Shown one piece after another: positions 52,018-61,281 of a DNA stretch of 64,000 nt. How positions within the stretch are numbered: the stretch's first letter is position 1; each line of letters starts with the position of its first letter. Both the position numbers and the translations under genes were made by a program. Origin of the DNA: Hyphomonadaceae bacterium. Its GTDB lineage: Bacteria; Pseudomonadota; Alphaproteobacteria; Caulobacterales; Aquidulcibacteraceae. A model generated the notes under the pieces. It was not told where the DNA came from, did not search any database, and saw nothing but the letters and a program-made list of their open reading frames with translations. The DNA lies in contig JAKFWO010000028.1 in the NCBI GenBank assembly GCA_021731815.1, forward strand, positions 1 through 64,000. Direction: 5' to 3'.

Positions 52018-52887
52018 TCATTTGCCAAAGAACAAGGCCTTGAGCGCAGTCAGAAAATTATCCCTTGCCGGCGGCGGCCGCTCCTCGGCGCGTTGCGTGA
52101 GCCGTTGAGCCGGCAATATATCGGAAGGCAGGGAATCATTTGACGTCGATTCCGGTCGAAACGCAATTGGTGGCGCCTTTTCCGCGATGGCTTCAAGGCG
52201 CTGGTCACGGAAATCGATCTCGAGGGCTGCCCAGGCATGTTCGCCAAAATCGGGCAGATCCGGCAGAAATCGCCCCGCCGCGAGGATCTGCAATTCCCGG
52301 CGCATCGGGCGGAACGCGATGGTGTTGTTTGCCGGGAGATCCGTCAATTCTTCGGGCACGACAAAGCCCGAAGTTCCGGCCGGTCCGAGCAGAATGGGGT
52401 GCGCTCCGCCCGCTTTGGCCGCAATCATTCCTTCGGTGACCAGGCAAAATGGCACGCCGCTGACTGAAAACCCCAGGAAGTTTCCGCCGAGAGGGCCCGT
52501 CATCGCGATGCGTCGCGCGTCAAACCAGAGTGAGAGCGTGTTGTCCGAAAGCGCGATGCCCATGTCGGTCATCGGATGCGGCGCGACGGGCGTCCAGTCG
52601 AACCGGTGGAGCCAGTCGGGTTTCTCAGCCAATCTCACCCCGCCACCCGCGACAATGGTCAAATCCGCCGCTGCGAGGATCTCTGCGGCCAAAGGGGCCA
52701 TCAGGGGCAGCATTTCCGGGGTCCCGGAAAAGCCATTGCCGGGCGCCCAGCGGGCGATGATCAGGGTCTTGTCGAGTGTCCGCCCTGGCAGGCCATGCGG
52801 CAAAGGGCTGCGCAAGGCGCGCCGCAAGCCGACCAGCCTGCGGGCAAGCCCGGATTCCACAGACAGCGGATCGGGTCCTGCTATCAC
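52018..52887 (-). CDS. protein of unknown function next to gamma-glutamyltransferase
   Basis: A 289-residue protein with no signal peptide and no motif I know. It has a mixed alpha/beta pattern with GG-rich turns (AGGGVRLA, TGPLGGNFLG, LLGPAGTSG) in the first 200 residues and a disordered Pro/Arg-rich tail before a final helix (FLTALKALFFGK). Its start overlaps the gamma-glutamyltransferase stop by 4 bases and yaaA follows after 36 bases, so it is part of the same transcript. Codon use and coupling support it as real. Confidence 0.7.
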   Translation of the reverse strand: MIAGPDPLSVESGLARRLVGLRRALRSPLPHGLPGRTLDKTLIIARWAPGNGFSGTPEMLPLMAPLAAEILAAADLTIVAGGGVRLAEKPDWLHRFDWTPVAPHPMTDMGIALSDNTLSLWFDARRIAMTGPLGGNFLGFSVSGVPFCLVTEGMIAAKAGGAHPILLGPAGTSGFVVPEELTDLPANNTIAFRPMRRELQILAAGRFLPDLPDFGEHAWAALEIDFRDQRLEAIAEKAPPIAFRPESTSNDSLPSDILPAQRLTQRAEERPPPARDNFLTALKALFFGK

Positions 52888-54674
52888 TTTGGAGCGACCG
52901 TGATTTCCCGTGCGGTTCCCAGACGGCGGGGATCGGCCGCTCCCTCATAATGGTCGCCGCGCGCGACGATGACATGCAGGCCCGATTCCTCGCCCTGGAC
53001 TTCCCGCAAATCGCGGCCGGGGACCTTCAGCGCGTCGATCAGGCTGCGTTCCGCGCGGCTGGCTTCGATCCGCGGCTGGTCGCCACGCGCCACAATATTG
53101 GGCAGGGCGACAGCGGCTTGGGCGGACAATTCCATGTCGAGCACGCCGATCAGGGTCTTGGCGACATAAGCGACAATCGAATTGCCGCCTGGCGAGCCGG
53201 CGCTCATCACCAGTTCCGTGCGCGCCGGGCTGGTAAATACCATGCTCGGTGACATGGAAGAACGCGGGGTCTTGAGCGCTTCCGCCGCATTGGCTACCGG
53301 TTTGCCGTTTTTGGTGGGAATGCGGGCGAAATCCGTCATCTCATTATTGAGGAAAAAACCGCCCGCCCAGCGATAGGAGCCGAAGGGTGCCTCGATTGTG
53401 GCAGTCAGCGCGACCGAATCGCCATTGGCATCGATCACGGTGAGATGGGTCGTCCCGCTTGACTGGTCCGGGCTGTCGGCCCCCCATTGGTCGAGCTTCA
53501 CCCCATGCCCCAGTACTGCATGATGGTCCCCGGCCTGAATCCTTGCCGGCGGGGCGGCCGGGGCGACGATTTTGGCGCGCGCATCGAGATAATCTGCGTC
53601 GATGAGTTCAACCTCCGGGACCGGGACAAAGGAAGGATCGGCCACGAAATGGTCGCGATCGGCATAGCCGGCGCGCGAGGCCTCGATGAAGGCGCTCCAC
53701 GCCTTCGCCGAAGCAGCAGGTTCCGGCACCGGGACTGCGCGCTCATAAAGTCCGAGGATTTGCACCACTGTCTGGCCGGAACCCGGGGCGGGGGACGAGC
53801 ACACCCAATATTTCCGGAACGGGCCGCAGGCGGGCGCGCGCTCGGTCACCTTATAGGCAGCGAGATCCCCGATGGCGAGCGATCCACCGCGCGGACCGGC
53901 CTGGGCAGCGGCAGCGATTTCGCGCGCCAGCGCGCCTTCGTAAAAGGCCTTTGGCCCGTCCCTGGCGATGGCGCGCAGAGTGGCGGCATAATCGGGGTTG
54001 CGGACCATGGTTCCGGCCGGTTTGACCTTGCCGGTCTCGTCGAAGAGATAAGCGCGGGTCGGCGGGTTTTCGTCGAGCATGGTGCGCGGCGCAAGCCGCC
54101 CGGCCAGATCGCTGGTCCGCGAGGTGAGGGCAAAGCCCTCCTCCGCCAGACGGATGGCGGGCGCAAATAACTCGGCCCAGGGCAATTTCCCCGAGCGCCG
54201 ATGGGCTTCGGCAAACAATGCGACAAGGCCCGGCGTGCCAACCACATGGCCCGAGGAAATGGTCTCGAAAAAGTCCAGCTCCTTGCCGTTTTCCAGTAGC
54301 ATATCGGGCCGGGCCCCGCGCGGTGCGGTTTCGCGGCCATCGAGAAAGGTCACTTTCGCCGTCTTGCGGTCATAGGCCAGCCAGAAGCCGCCGCCGCCGA
54401 GCCCCGCGCTTTGCGGCTCGACCAGACCCAGCACCGCCATGGCTGCGATGGTGGCATCGGTGGCCGAGCCCCCTTTGGCGAGCATGGCGAGGGCGGCATC
54501 GGTCGCGCGGGGGTCGGCACTGGCTGCCATGGCCTTGCCCTGAAGGGCGAAACTCTCCGGTGCGCGTGTGACGTGGTCTGTGCCCCTGGGCCAATGGCCC
54601 TCGCAGCCGGCGAGAAGGAGCGCTGAAGCCGCAAGGCTTGCCCAGCGAAACAATGGGAAAATGCGCAGGACCAT
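52884..54674 (-). CDS. ggt: gamma-glutamyltransferase lipoprotein
   Basis: A 596-residue Ntn-hydrolase that cleaves gamma-glutamyl bonds, for example of glutathione, in the periplasm. The lipobox LLLAGC predicts lipidation. The large-subunit region has SAGLGGGGFWLAYD and LDGRETAPRGA. The self-cleavage and nucleophile site is SSGTTHLTVID, and SAGSPGGNSIVAYVAKTL lies near the end. The ATG at 54674 has GGAG 6 bases ahead and removes four residues of the longest frame. Lipid anchoring is less usual for this normally soluble enzyme. Confidence 0.93.
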   Translation of the reverse strand: MVLRIFPLFRWASLAASALLLAGCEGHWPRGTDHVTRAPESFALQGKAMAASADPRATDAALAMLAKGGSATDATIAAMAVLGLVEPQSAGLGGGGFWLAYDRKTAKVTFLDGRETAPRGARPDMLLENGKELDFFETISSGHVVGTPGLVALFAEAHRRSGKLPWAELFAPAIRLAEEGFALTSRTSDLAGRLAPRTMLDENPPTRAYLFDETGKVKPAGTMVRNPDYAATLRAIARDGPKAFYEGALAREIAAAAQAGPRGGSLAIGDLAAYKVTERAPACGPFRKYWVCSSPAPGSGQTVVQILGLYERAVPVPEPAASAKAWSAFIEASRAGYADRDHFVADPSFVPVPEVELIDADYLDARAKIVAPAAPPARIQAGDHHAVLGHGVKLDQWGADSPDQSSGTTHLTVIDANGDSVALTATIEAPFGSYRWAGGFFLNNEMTDFARIPTKNGKPVANAAEALKTPRSSMSPSMVFTSPARTELVMSAGSPGGNSIVAYVAKTLIGVLDMELSAQAAVALPNIVARGDQPRIEASRAERSLIDALKVPGRDLREVQGEESGLHVIVARGDHYEGAADPRRLGTAREITVAPK

Positions 54675-54737
54675 CGGGGGCTCCATGAAAGATCGGCGCA
54701 GTGCCCGAACGCGCCATGGAGATCTGATCCGGGGCCC

Positions 54738-54785
54738 GATGCACTGAATGATGCACTGATAGAAGCACTGAAAGAAGCAGCGATC
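54738..54785. repeat. 12-bp tandem repeat, four copies
   Basis: Units GATGCACTGAAT, GATGCACTGATA, GAAGCACTGAAA and GAAGCAGCGATC lie head to tail in the divergent region between ggt and the coiled-coil membrane protein gene. The rest of the 291-base gap shows nothing I recognise. Confidence 0.85.
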
Positions 54786-54965
54786 CCGATCGCCGGGACA
54801 CGCTTTCCATGTCTATCCCCAATTCCGGTGACGTGTCGATCCTTTGGCCCATTGCCGGGGGTAGCCGTGCCATTGCCCAAATGCCTTCGGTTGCAAACCG
54901 TGCGGGGCGCGCATAGGTTTTCCGCAGGCCGGTCGCGGGGATCGGCATGGCGAGGGGGCGGCACC

Positions 54966-56303
54966 TTGGCAGATTCTGACGCTCCCCGGGCCAATCCTTC
55001 AGGGGCCAATCCTGACGGGGCGGATTCCCCAAGGGCGATCGCGCGGCTGGCGGGCGAGGCGCGCCTTGCCGTCGAGCGGGCAGCGGGCGAAATCCGCCAG
55101 GCGACGCCGCAGTCCCTGTCCAGTGCCCAGATGGCCGCCGAAGCCCAGGGCGAATTGTTCCGCCTTGCCCAGCGTTTTCGCGACCAGATCGTGGTCACAG
55201 CGCTCGCCGAACAGCGTGCCGAGCATGAATTGCGTCGCTTTCGGGCCGATAATGGCCTGACGCGCGAAGCCCGCTACCGCGAATCGGGCCTGCTGCAAAT
55301 GGGGCTCATTGCGATGGCTGTGTTGTTCGAGGCCGGCCTCAACGGCGTTCTGTTCCAGAAGGCCAATGACCTTGGTCTGGCGGGCGGCGCCGCCCAGGCG
55401 CTGATCCTTGCTTTGGTCAATGTCTCGGCCGGGCTGATGCTCGGCGCGATCGGCTGGCGGCTGGCCGGTCACCGGCGCATCGGCCCGCGTCTGCTGGGCT
55501 GGGTGGTGACGCTGGCGCTGTCGGCTTTCGGTCTGTTCTGGAATCTCTATGTCGCGCATTTTCGGACCGCACTCGAAGCGCGGCTCGCCGTGCCGAAGAA
55601 AGCATCGGCCCTGCAGGCCGCACCGCTCGATGCGCTCGACCGCATGGGGGCGGGGCTGTTCAATCTCGGCGGGGATGATTCGCTGGCCTTGCTGGCGATT
55701 GGCGGGCTGATTTTCATTTTCGCCACGCTTGAGGGGCGATCAGGCCTCGCCGATCCCTATTGGGGCTATAAGGCGCGCGACCAGGCACTGGCCGACGGAC
55801 GCGCCGCCCATGCCGCGATGAAAGACCGCTATCGCCGGGCGCTGGGGCGGGCCATCGCGGCGCGCGAGGCCCGGATCGATACGGCCCTGCGAGCAGATCT
55901 CAGGCGCCTTGCCGAAATGAAATCCACCGAACATGCGGCGAGCCTTACCCTCCACCGTTTGAGCGAAAAGGCGCGCGCAGTGTCTCGGGAAAGCCGGGAT
56001 CCGGGGATTGTCGGCTTCCCGACCCTCGACGCTGCAATTGCAGCCCTTGCTGCGGCGGAAAATGTCATGCTCGCCAATCGCGCAGCCGCGACCGAGGCCA
56101 AGGCCGCGGGCGCGGAATTGCTGCGCGCCGCCGAAAACGGGCTCGAACCCCTGATCGCTGCGGCGGAAGCCGAAGCCCGGCGCAAATTGCGCGCCGAATG
56201 GCAGGGCACCGCGGCGCCGAAAAATGATTCCCCCGATGCCGCGGACATGACCGAATCCCGGCTCTCATCCACCAATCCGGACAAGGAATGGGGCGATGCG
56301 TAA
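54966..56303 (+). CDS. coiled-coil multi-pass membrane protein of unknown function
   Basis: A 445-residue protein. Residues about 15-105 are charged and helical (Ala/Arg/Glu), a likely coiled coil. Three membrane helices lie at about 120-140, 150-175 and 180-205, then one at about 245-262. A second long Ala/Arg/Glu coiled coil follows at about 280-420. The TTG at 54966 has GAGGGGG 7 bases ahead; the earlier ATG frame runs through unlike sequence. Its last 8 bases overlap the start of the VWA-like gene, so the two products are made together. I do not recognise a named family; the helical-arm plus membrane-core plan suggests a scaffold or sensor. Confidence 0.75.
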   Translation: MADSDAPRANPSGANPDGADSPRAIARLAGEARLAVERAAGEIRQATPQSLSSAQMAAEAQGELFRLAQRFRDQIVVTALAEQRAEHELRRFRADNGLTREARYRESGLLQMGLIAMAVLFEAGLNGVLFQKANDLGLAGGAAQALILALVNVSAGLMLGAIGWRLAGHRRIGPRLLGWVVTLALSAFGLFWNLYVAHFRTALEARLAVPKKASALQAAPLDALDRMGAGLFNLGGDDSLALLAIGGLIFIFATLEGRSGLADPYWGYKARDQALADGRAAHAAMKDRYRRALGRAIAAREARIDTALRADLRRLAEMKSTEHAASLTLHRLSEKARAVSRESRDPGIVGFPTLDAAIAALAAAENVMLANRAAATEAKAAGAELLRAAENGLEPLIAAAEAEARRKLRAEWQGTAAPKNDSPDAADMTESRLSSTNPDKEWGDA

Positions 56304-57129
56304 GGGAACCCTGACCGGGATTGCGCTTCTGGTGTTGGCCGTATGTATGGCGGGCGGCTTTCTCTACGCGCTGAATGCCAGCCGGCCGCCGGTTGTGGAC
56401 GCGGAGACCCGGTGCCCCGCTCTCCCTTTGCGGGGCGGGCTGACGCTGATCCTTGTCGATTCGACCAGCGCGCTCAGCCCTGAATCTGCGCGCGCTTTGC
56501 GGGCCCATGTCAAAATGGCGCTGGCTGACATTCCGGGCTTTGGGGAAGTCCGGGTCGGTGCCCTGTCCGGCGGGGCAGGATCACGGGGAAAGGCGGTGGC
56601 CGCACGCCCCGGTGAGTCCCGGCTGTTGTGGCTCCTGACCCGCTGCGCGCCGGAGCGGGTGGACGAAGCCAATCCATTGATCCGCAATCGGGACAAGCTC
56701 GCCGCCGCCTGGATTTCCGACTTCGAATCTCCGGTTCTGCGGGCCGTGGGCCGTGCGAGATCCCGGGCCGAAAGTGCGGATTCACGGATCGTGGCGGCCT
56801 TGCGCATGGCGGCGGCCCAGAGCGAATTCGGGGAAAGATCAGGCAAGCGACGGGTAATCCTGGCGAGCGACCTCATCGAGCGCAACGGGGAATGGGGCCT
56901 CGACCAGCCGGAAGCCTCCTGGCCGGAACCCGCTGACATCGCCGCCCGGTTTTTCGCGGAATCGCAGGCGGGTGATCGGGGGAATAATGATTGGTCGGAG
57001 GTGGAGATCACGGCCTTTGTTCTGCCGAGGCCGGCAGCGGCTCTGCCAGGCCGGGCGGAGCGGCGGGAGGAATGGTGGCGCGCCTTTTTCAGCGCTCTCG
57101 GGGCGGAGGGGAGAATCGTTCCACTGTAA
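56296..57129 (+). CDS. membrane-anchored VWA-like protein
   Basis: A 277-residue protein with an N-terminal membrane anchor (about 8-27) and one VWA-like alpha/beta domain. The first strand and loop read LILVDSTSALS with Asp55, and a later strand reads RRVILASDLIE with Asp192, in the places of the metal-site (MIDAS) residues. The third Ser of the D-x-S-x-S motif is Ala, so metal binding is uncertain. The segment from CAPERVDEANPLIRNRDKL to SRIVAALRM is typical of a VWA subgroup found in uncharacterised operons. It overlaps the coiled-coil membrane gene by 8 bases. Confidence 0.75.
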   Translation: MRKGTLTGIALLVLAVCMAGGFLYALNASRPPVVDAETRCPALPLRGGLTLILVDSTSALSPESARALRAHVKMALADIPGFGEVRVGALSGGAGSRGKAVAARPGESRLLWLLTRCAPERVDEANPLIRNRDKLAAAWISDFESPVLRAVGRARSRAESADSRIVAALRMAAAQSEFGERSGKRRVILASDLIERNGEWGLDQPEASWPEPADIAARFFAESQAGDRGNNDWSEVEITAFVLPRPAAALPGRAERREEWWRAFFSALGAEGRIVPL

Positions 57130-57147
57130 CGCATTGGGTAACGCATC

Positions 57148-57176
57148 GGGGAACGCATCTGGCCGATGCGTTCCCC
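57148..57176. terminator. strong bidirectional hairpin between convergent genes
   Basis: GGGGAACGCATC pairs perfectly with GATGCGTTCCCC around a 5-base loop in the 50-base gap between the VWA-like gene and the flagellar TPR gene. There is no T-run, but a 12-pair stem between two stops is a good terminator candidate for both strands. The bases just before it repeat the GTAACGCATYGG unit. Confidence 0.7.
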
Positions 57177-57179
57177 CCG

Positions 57180-60100
57180 TCAGGCCTGGGGCGGCACGAA
57201 TTTCCGGCGCAAGGCGGCAAGGAAGCCGTCAAAGGCGGCGGTATCGGCGATGCGGCGCGCGGCCTCGCGCAGGGATTCCCCGCTGCGTTCGGGCTCGCGG
57301 GTCAATACGGCGAAGGCTTCGGCATAGGGCCCGGTACCGAGCGCAAGGCCATGGTCGCGCGCGAGTTTGGCAATGGCGGCCTTGTCTTCGGCGAGGCTCG
57401 CGGCAACTGTGGCCCGCAAGGCCAGCGCCTGCCCCTCGCGATCCAGCGGGGAATTGGCGGCAGGCAGCAATTTCTGGAGTGCGGTGCTGGCCACGCCCCA
57501 TTCCTGTTGCCGCCAGGCGACATCGGCGCGTAACCGCGCGGCTTCGTCCCCTTCCACACCCTCCAGCAATTCCATGGCGTGGTCATAGCGCTTGAGCCCG
57601 GCCAAAGCGGCTGATTCCAGCACCCGACGCTCGCGGCGCAAAGGCTCGGGCAGCCGCGGCTGGCGGGTTTCGCGCAAGGCCCGCAGTGCCTTTTCCGGCT
57701 CGCGCGCGATGAGATAAATCCCCGCGAGATCGGCAGCGACCCGGGCTTCGTCTTCGCCGCGCAGACGGCGATCGACCTGGTGCTGGAGCAATTCCGCCGC
57801 CTGGGGCAGGAGATCGAAACTGACGAGACGCCTCGCCAGTTTGCGCACGCCCTCGTCCCCTTCCGGGCCCTGGGGGGCGAGTTCCCGGAACTGGTAGAAC
57901 AGCCCAAGCGCCTCGATCGGTTCGAGCTGATCGGCCGCACCCTCGATGAACAAAGCCCGGAAGCCGTCGGCGAGCGCCGCGCGCAGGCGCCGCGCACCGG
58001 GCAGATCGCCGCCACGCGCGGCAGCGCCCTGCATGACGTTGAATGCCTCGCGCCAGCGATTGTCCTGAATATAGGATGTGCCGAGATATTCGATCGCCGC
58101 GAGCTCAATGGCATCGCCACGCCAGCGATAACGCAGGGCCTCCATCCGGTCCACGGCTTCTTCGGGCTTGATCCGGCCGGCCTTCAGCCCCAGATCGACC
58201 CGTGACAATTCGGCAAGAACCGCGATGCGCTCGTCCGGATCGCCTGCCAGTGCATCGAGTGCCTTGAGGCCCGCATCGAGCGCGCCGGTCTCGGCATCGG
58301 CCCGCGCCTTGACAATCAAAGCGGGCCGAATGCGCGGATCCTTTTGCCCGATGGTTCCGGCGTCCTGCAGGGCCGCGAGCGCCAATGTGCGGGCATTTTG
58401 CGGATCCCCGGCCTCAATCGCCGCCTGCGCAGCAACCGTGCGGAAAATCGCCCGCCACAAGGGCCCATAGGATTCGAATGCATCGCCCGCGATCTGGAGC
58501 TGGCGGCGGGCCTGGGGCCAGTCACCCTCGTCGGCCGAAGCGAGCGCCCGCCACAAAGCGGCATTCGGGTCATCGGCCAGCGGACCCGCCCCCAGATCGC
58601 GGCGCGCCGGCTTAAGGCGCCCGGTCATGTAATTGGCGACCCCGCGCAGACCCAGAAAATGGCGGTCGCCAGCCAGATTGGGATCGGAGCTGCCCGCGAC
58701 ATTGAGGGCACCCAGCGCTTCCGGGCCCATCTCATGGGCGAGGTAAAAGCGGGCCATTGCCAGATGGGCATCGCGCGCCTGGGGTGTTCCCGGATCGGCG
58801 CGCGCCGCATCACGCCCCAGCCGGCGCAAGGTGTCAGTGAAATCCTTGCCGCCCTTCCAATTGTCGAAGTCGATAAAGGCGGGTGTGGCGGACTGGCCCG
58901 AAAATCCTGAGCCGCCGACAAAGGCCAGATCGCCCAAAGTGGTCGAGTCACCCGATGCGAGGACGAAGCCCGAGGGAGCCGCCTCGGCGATTACCCCCTG
59001 ACCCAGCACCTCGGCGGCGGCACCCTGGGCGGTCGGCAGGAGCCGGGCTTCGAGGATCGACCGCTGGGCCAGCACGCCACGCTCGGGCCCATGGGCCATG
59101 GCAACTGCAAGGCGATCGCCCACAAAGGGATCATTGATCCAGCCAACCCGCTCGATTCCGGGCAACAGGACCCGCAGCCTCGCGCGACCGTCAGGACCCG
59201 GTTCGCGCCGGGCAAGTGCGGGCTGGGGCGGCGCAATATTCCGGTCGGACAGCGAAAAGCGCCATTTTGCCCCTTCCGCTTTTGCCGAGAGATATTGGTC
59301 GGGCCGCGCCTTGAGCGCAAAGCCGACAAGCCCCGCGCCCCTGATTTCGGTGAAGCCTGAATCCGGGCGCCGCAAAAGGGATGCTGCGGAAAAATCGAGC
59401 CTGGCCTCCGCCCCGAACAGGATGAACACCGAATCACCCCGCCGGAAGGCAGCGGCCGGGGCAGGCGCTGCCCATTCGGTGTCGATCGTGATTCCGCCGG
59501 GTGCGGGACTCGCGCGCACACGCACGACGCCGCTTTTGGGCACCGGATCGGGACGGGGTGGAGCAGCCACCCCGGGATCGTCTCCATTATCCGTGGCGAA
59601 GGGGTCTGCCGCCGGTTTGACGGGGGCATCTGCCGCCGGCACGGCCAGTGCCACCGGCCCCGGCGGCAGGATGCCCTTTGGCGGTCCGGCTTTGGCTTCA
59701 GCGGGTGTGACCGTCGGCGGCGGCGCGTCGCGCAGATCGATCACCACCTGTTTGGCGTCCCGAAACACCTTGATGGTGACATCCGGGGCGGTCTCGACCA
59801 CCAGAGTGAAGCGGTCATCGTCATTGGCACCCGAGATGCGGGCCAGGCGCTTCGGAGGATCGATGCGGATCGGCGCGAGATCGGCGAGTGCGGGGCGCGC
59901 AAAGCGCAGGGTCAGGCGTGCCCCGTCGCGGCTTTCGGTGAAATTCACCACCGAAGGCCAGTCCAGCGTGATGCGGGTCAGGCCCTCGATTTCCCCGGCT
60001 GTGACCTCGATCCCCACCGGCTTCGGCCGCGCGGCTTCCCGCTGGGCGGCTTTGGCACCCGCGGCTTCCGCGGCCTTTTTGTCCTCGATATCCGCCTGGG

Positions 60101-60506
60101 TCGAGCGAATGGGATCGGGGGGCGGCGCACCATCGGCGACCAGATCGAGGGCCGATAATTCATAGGACCGCGAGCTTTTGATCGTCACCGGCCGGGTCAA
60201 TGCGAGGGTCAGCGAGCGCCCGTCACTGCCCAGCCTTGCGCTGGACACGAAGGCCGGCAACCCCTGGACAATGGCCTCGACATTAATTTCCACCTGGTCG
60301 GCAAAACGGATGGTCAGGACACCATCCGCCAATACCGGCGCGATTTCGGGGGCCGCCGTGCGGGCTTGTTCCCATTGGAACACGATGCGGGCGCGGTCCG
60401 TGCCCTCGGCTGCCTGAATGCGCACCGGCGCAGCCTCTGCCGCGCTCGCCAGCAGAAGCGCCGCGAGGACAATGGCAGAAGCGTGGTGGGTCAGGCGGCG
60501 GCGCAT
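57180..60506 (-). CDS. large exported TPR protein of the flagellar locus
   Basis: A 1108-residue protein with a signal peptide (cleavage after AAEA near 25). The N-terminal 250 residues are beta-rich repeats of an AMIN-like plan (RIVFQWEQ, RITLDWPSVVNF, VIDLRDAP). A Pro-rich linker lies at about 265-330. From about 560 a long TPR-type helical solenoid follows. It is the last gene of the fliL-fliM run, 17 bases from the motE-like gene, so it probably serves the flagellum or motor in the periplasm. A similar large TPR gene is common at this place in alphaproteobacteria; its precise job is unknown to me. Confidence 0.8.
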   Translation of the reverse strand: MRRRLTHHASAIVLAALLLASAAEAAPVRIQAAEGTDRARIVFQWEQARTAAPEIAPVLADGVLTIRFADQVEINVEAIVQGLPAFVSSARLGSDGRSLTLALTRPVTIKSSRSYELSALDLVADGAPPPDPIRSTQADIEDKKAAEAAGAKAAQREAARPKPVGIEVTAGEIEGLTRITLDWPSVVNFTESRDGARLTLRFARPALADLAPIRIDPPKRLARISGANDDDRFTLVVETAPDVTIKVFRDAKQVVIDLRDAPPPTVTPAEAKAGPPKGILPPGPVALAVPAADAPVKPAADPFATDNGDDPGVAAPPRPDPVPKSGVVRVRASPAPGGITIDTEWAAPAPAAAFRRGDSVFILFGAEARLDFSAASLLRRPDSGFTEIRGAGLVGFALKARPDQYLSAKAEGAKWRFSLSDRNIAPPQPALARREPGPDGRARLRVLLPGIERVGWINDPFVGDRLAVAMAHGPERGVLAQRSILEARLLPTAQGAAAEVLGQGVIAEAAPSGFVLASGDSTTLGDLAFVGGSGFSGQSATPAFIDFDNWKGGKDFTDTLRRLGRDAARADPGTPQARDAHLAMARFYLAHEMGPEALGALNVAGSSDPNLAGDRHFLGLRGVANYMTGRLKPARRDLGAGPLADDPNAALWRALASADEGDWPQARRQLQIAGDAFESYGPLWRAIFRTVAAQAAIEAGDPQNARTLALAALQDAGTIGQKDPRIRPALIVKARADAETGALDAGLKALDALAGDPDERIAVLAELSRVDLGLKAGRIKPEEAVDRMEALRYRWRGDAIELAAIEYLGTSYIQDNRWREAFNVMQGAAARGGDLPGARRLRAALADGFRALFIEGAADQLEPIEALGLFYQFRELAPQGPEGDEGVRKLARRLVSFDLLPQAAELLQHQVDRRLRGEDEARVAADLAGIYLIAREPEKALRALRETRQPRLPEPLRRERRVLESAALAGLKRYDHAMELLEGVEGDEAARLRADVAWRQQEWGVASTALQKLLPAANSPLDREGQALALRATVAASLAEDKAAIAKLARDHGLALGTGPYAEAFAVLTREPERSGESLREAARRIADTAAFDGFLAALRRKFVPPQA

Positions 60507-60523
60507 GGATTGGTGGTTTTCCC

Positions 60524-61267
60524 CTATCCCTGCTTCGCCGATGGGGCCGGCTTTGCGGTCTCGGGGGGCTTCGCGGTTTGGGTCGCGGTCTCGGCGGCCC
60601 TTGCTGCGGCAGCGGCGCGGTCGCCGGTGCGCCGCGACAATGCAACCGTCAGCGCGCGTGCCTTGTCGGGCCGCATCTCGGAAAGAATGAGCGAGAGCGT
60701 GGTGTCCTTGACCCTGGCGGCGACATCCAGCACCACCGGATCGTCGAGATCATTGAAAATGATCGCGGCATCCTTGGGTTTCATCTTTTCATAGACCTTG
60801 ACCAGCCGGTCAAGCTCGACATTTTGTTTGGCATCGAGTTGATCGACCAGGGTCTGGATCTGCGCCTCGATCTTTTTAAGCTCAGCCACGCGGGTTTCGA
60901 CCTTCTTGCCGGCAGCGTCGACCAGCTTTTCGCGCGTATCGATTTCAGTCTCGCGGGCCTCGAGCTGTTCGCGACGCGCGCCCAGTGCTTGCAGGATCCG
61001 GAACTCGTCCTGGGTCAGTCCCGCTTCGCCGGCGATGCGCGCATCGGTCGTGCATTGGGCGGCGGGTTCGGCGGCCGCCGGCTGGGCGGCTTCCTGTGCG
61101 TGCGCCCCCGGTGTCGGTGACGGCTTTGCGGCGGGGGCAGCGGTTTCGGCTTCGGCTTGCGCGGGCTTTTTGGCCCCGGCGGCCTCGGCAAGGCCTGCGG
61201 CCTTGAGGCCGATCGCCCCGAGCGCCACAATGATGAGCGCCGGAAGCAGGCGGATGGATTGACCCAT
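60524..61267 (-). CDS. MotE-like flagellar motor chaperone
   Basis: A 247-residue protein with an N-terminal hydrophobic segment (about 7-25), a Pro/Ala-rich linker, a coiled coil at about 88-150 (REQLEARETEIDTREKLVDAAGKKVETRV), and an MgtE-N-like helical domain (VKVYEKMKPKDAAIIFNDLDDPVVLDVAARV). This is the layout of MotE, the periplasmic chaperone of the stator protein MotC in rhizobia. A C-terminal Ala/Pro tail ends the protein. It is encoded between the DUF6468-like and TPR genes. Confidence 0.8.
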   Translation of the reverse strand: MGQSIRLLPALIIVALGAIGLKAAGLAEAAGAKKPAQAEAETAAPAAKPSPTPGAHAQEAAQPAAAEPAAQCTTDARIAGEAGLTQDEFRILQALGARREQLEARETEIDTREKLVDAAGKKVETRVAELKKIEAQIQTLVDQLDAKQNVELDRLVKVYEKMKPKDAAIIFNDLDDPVVLDVAARVKDTTLSLILSEMRPDKARALTVALSRRTGDRAAAAARAAETATQTAKPPETAKPAPSAKQG

Positions 61268-61281
61268 GACAGAGGCTCCGG

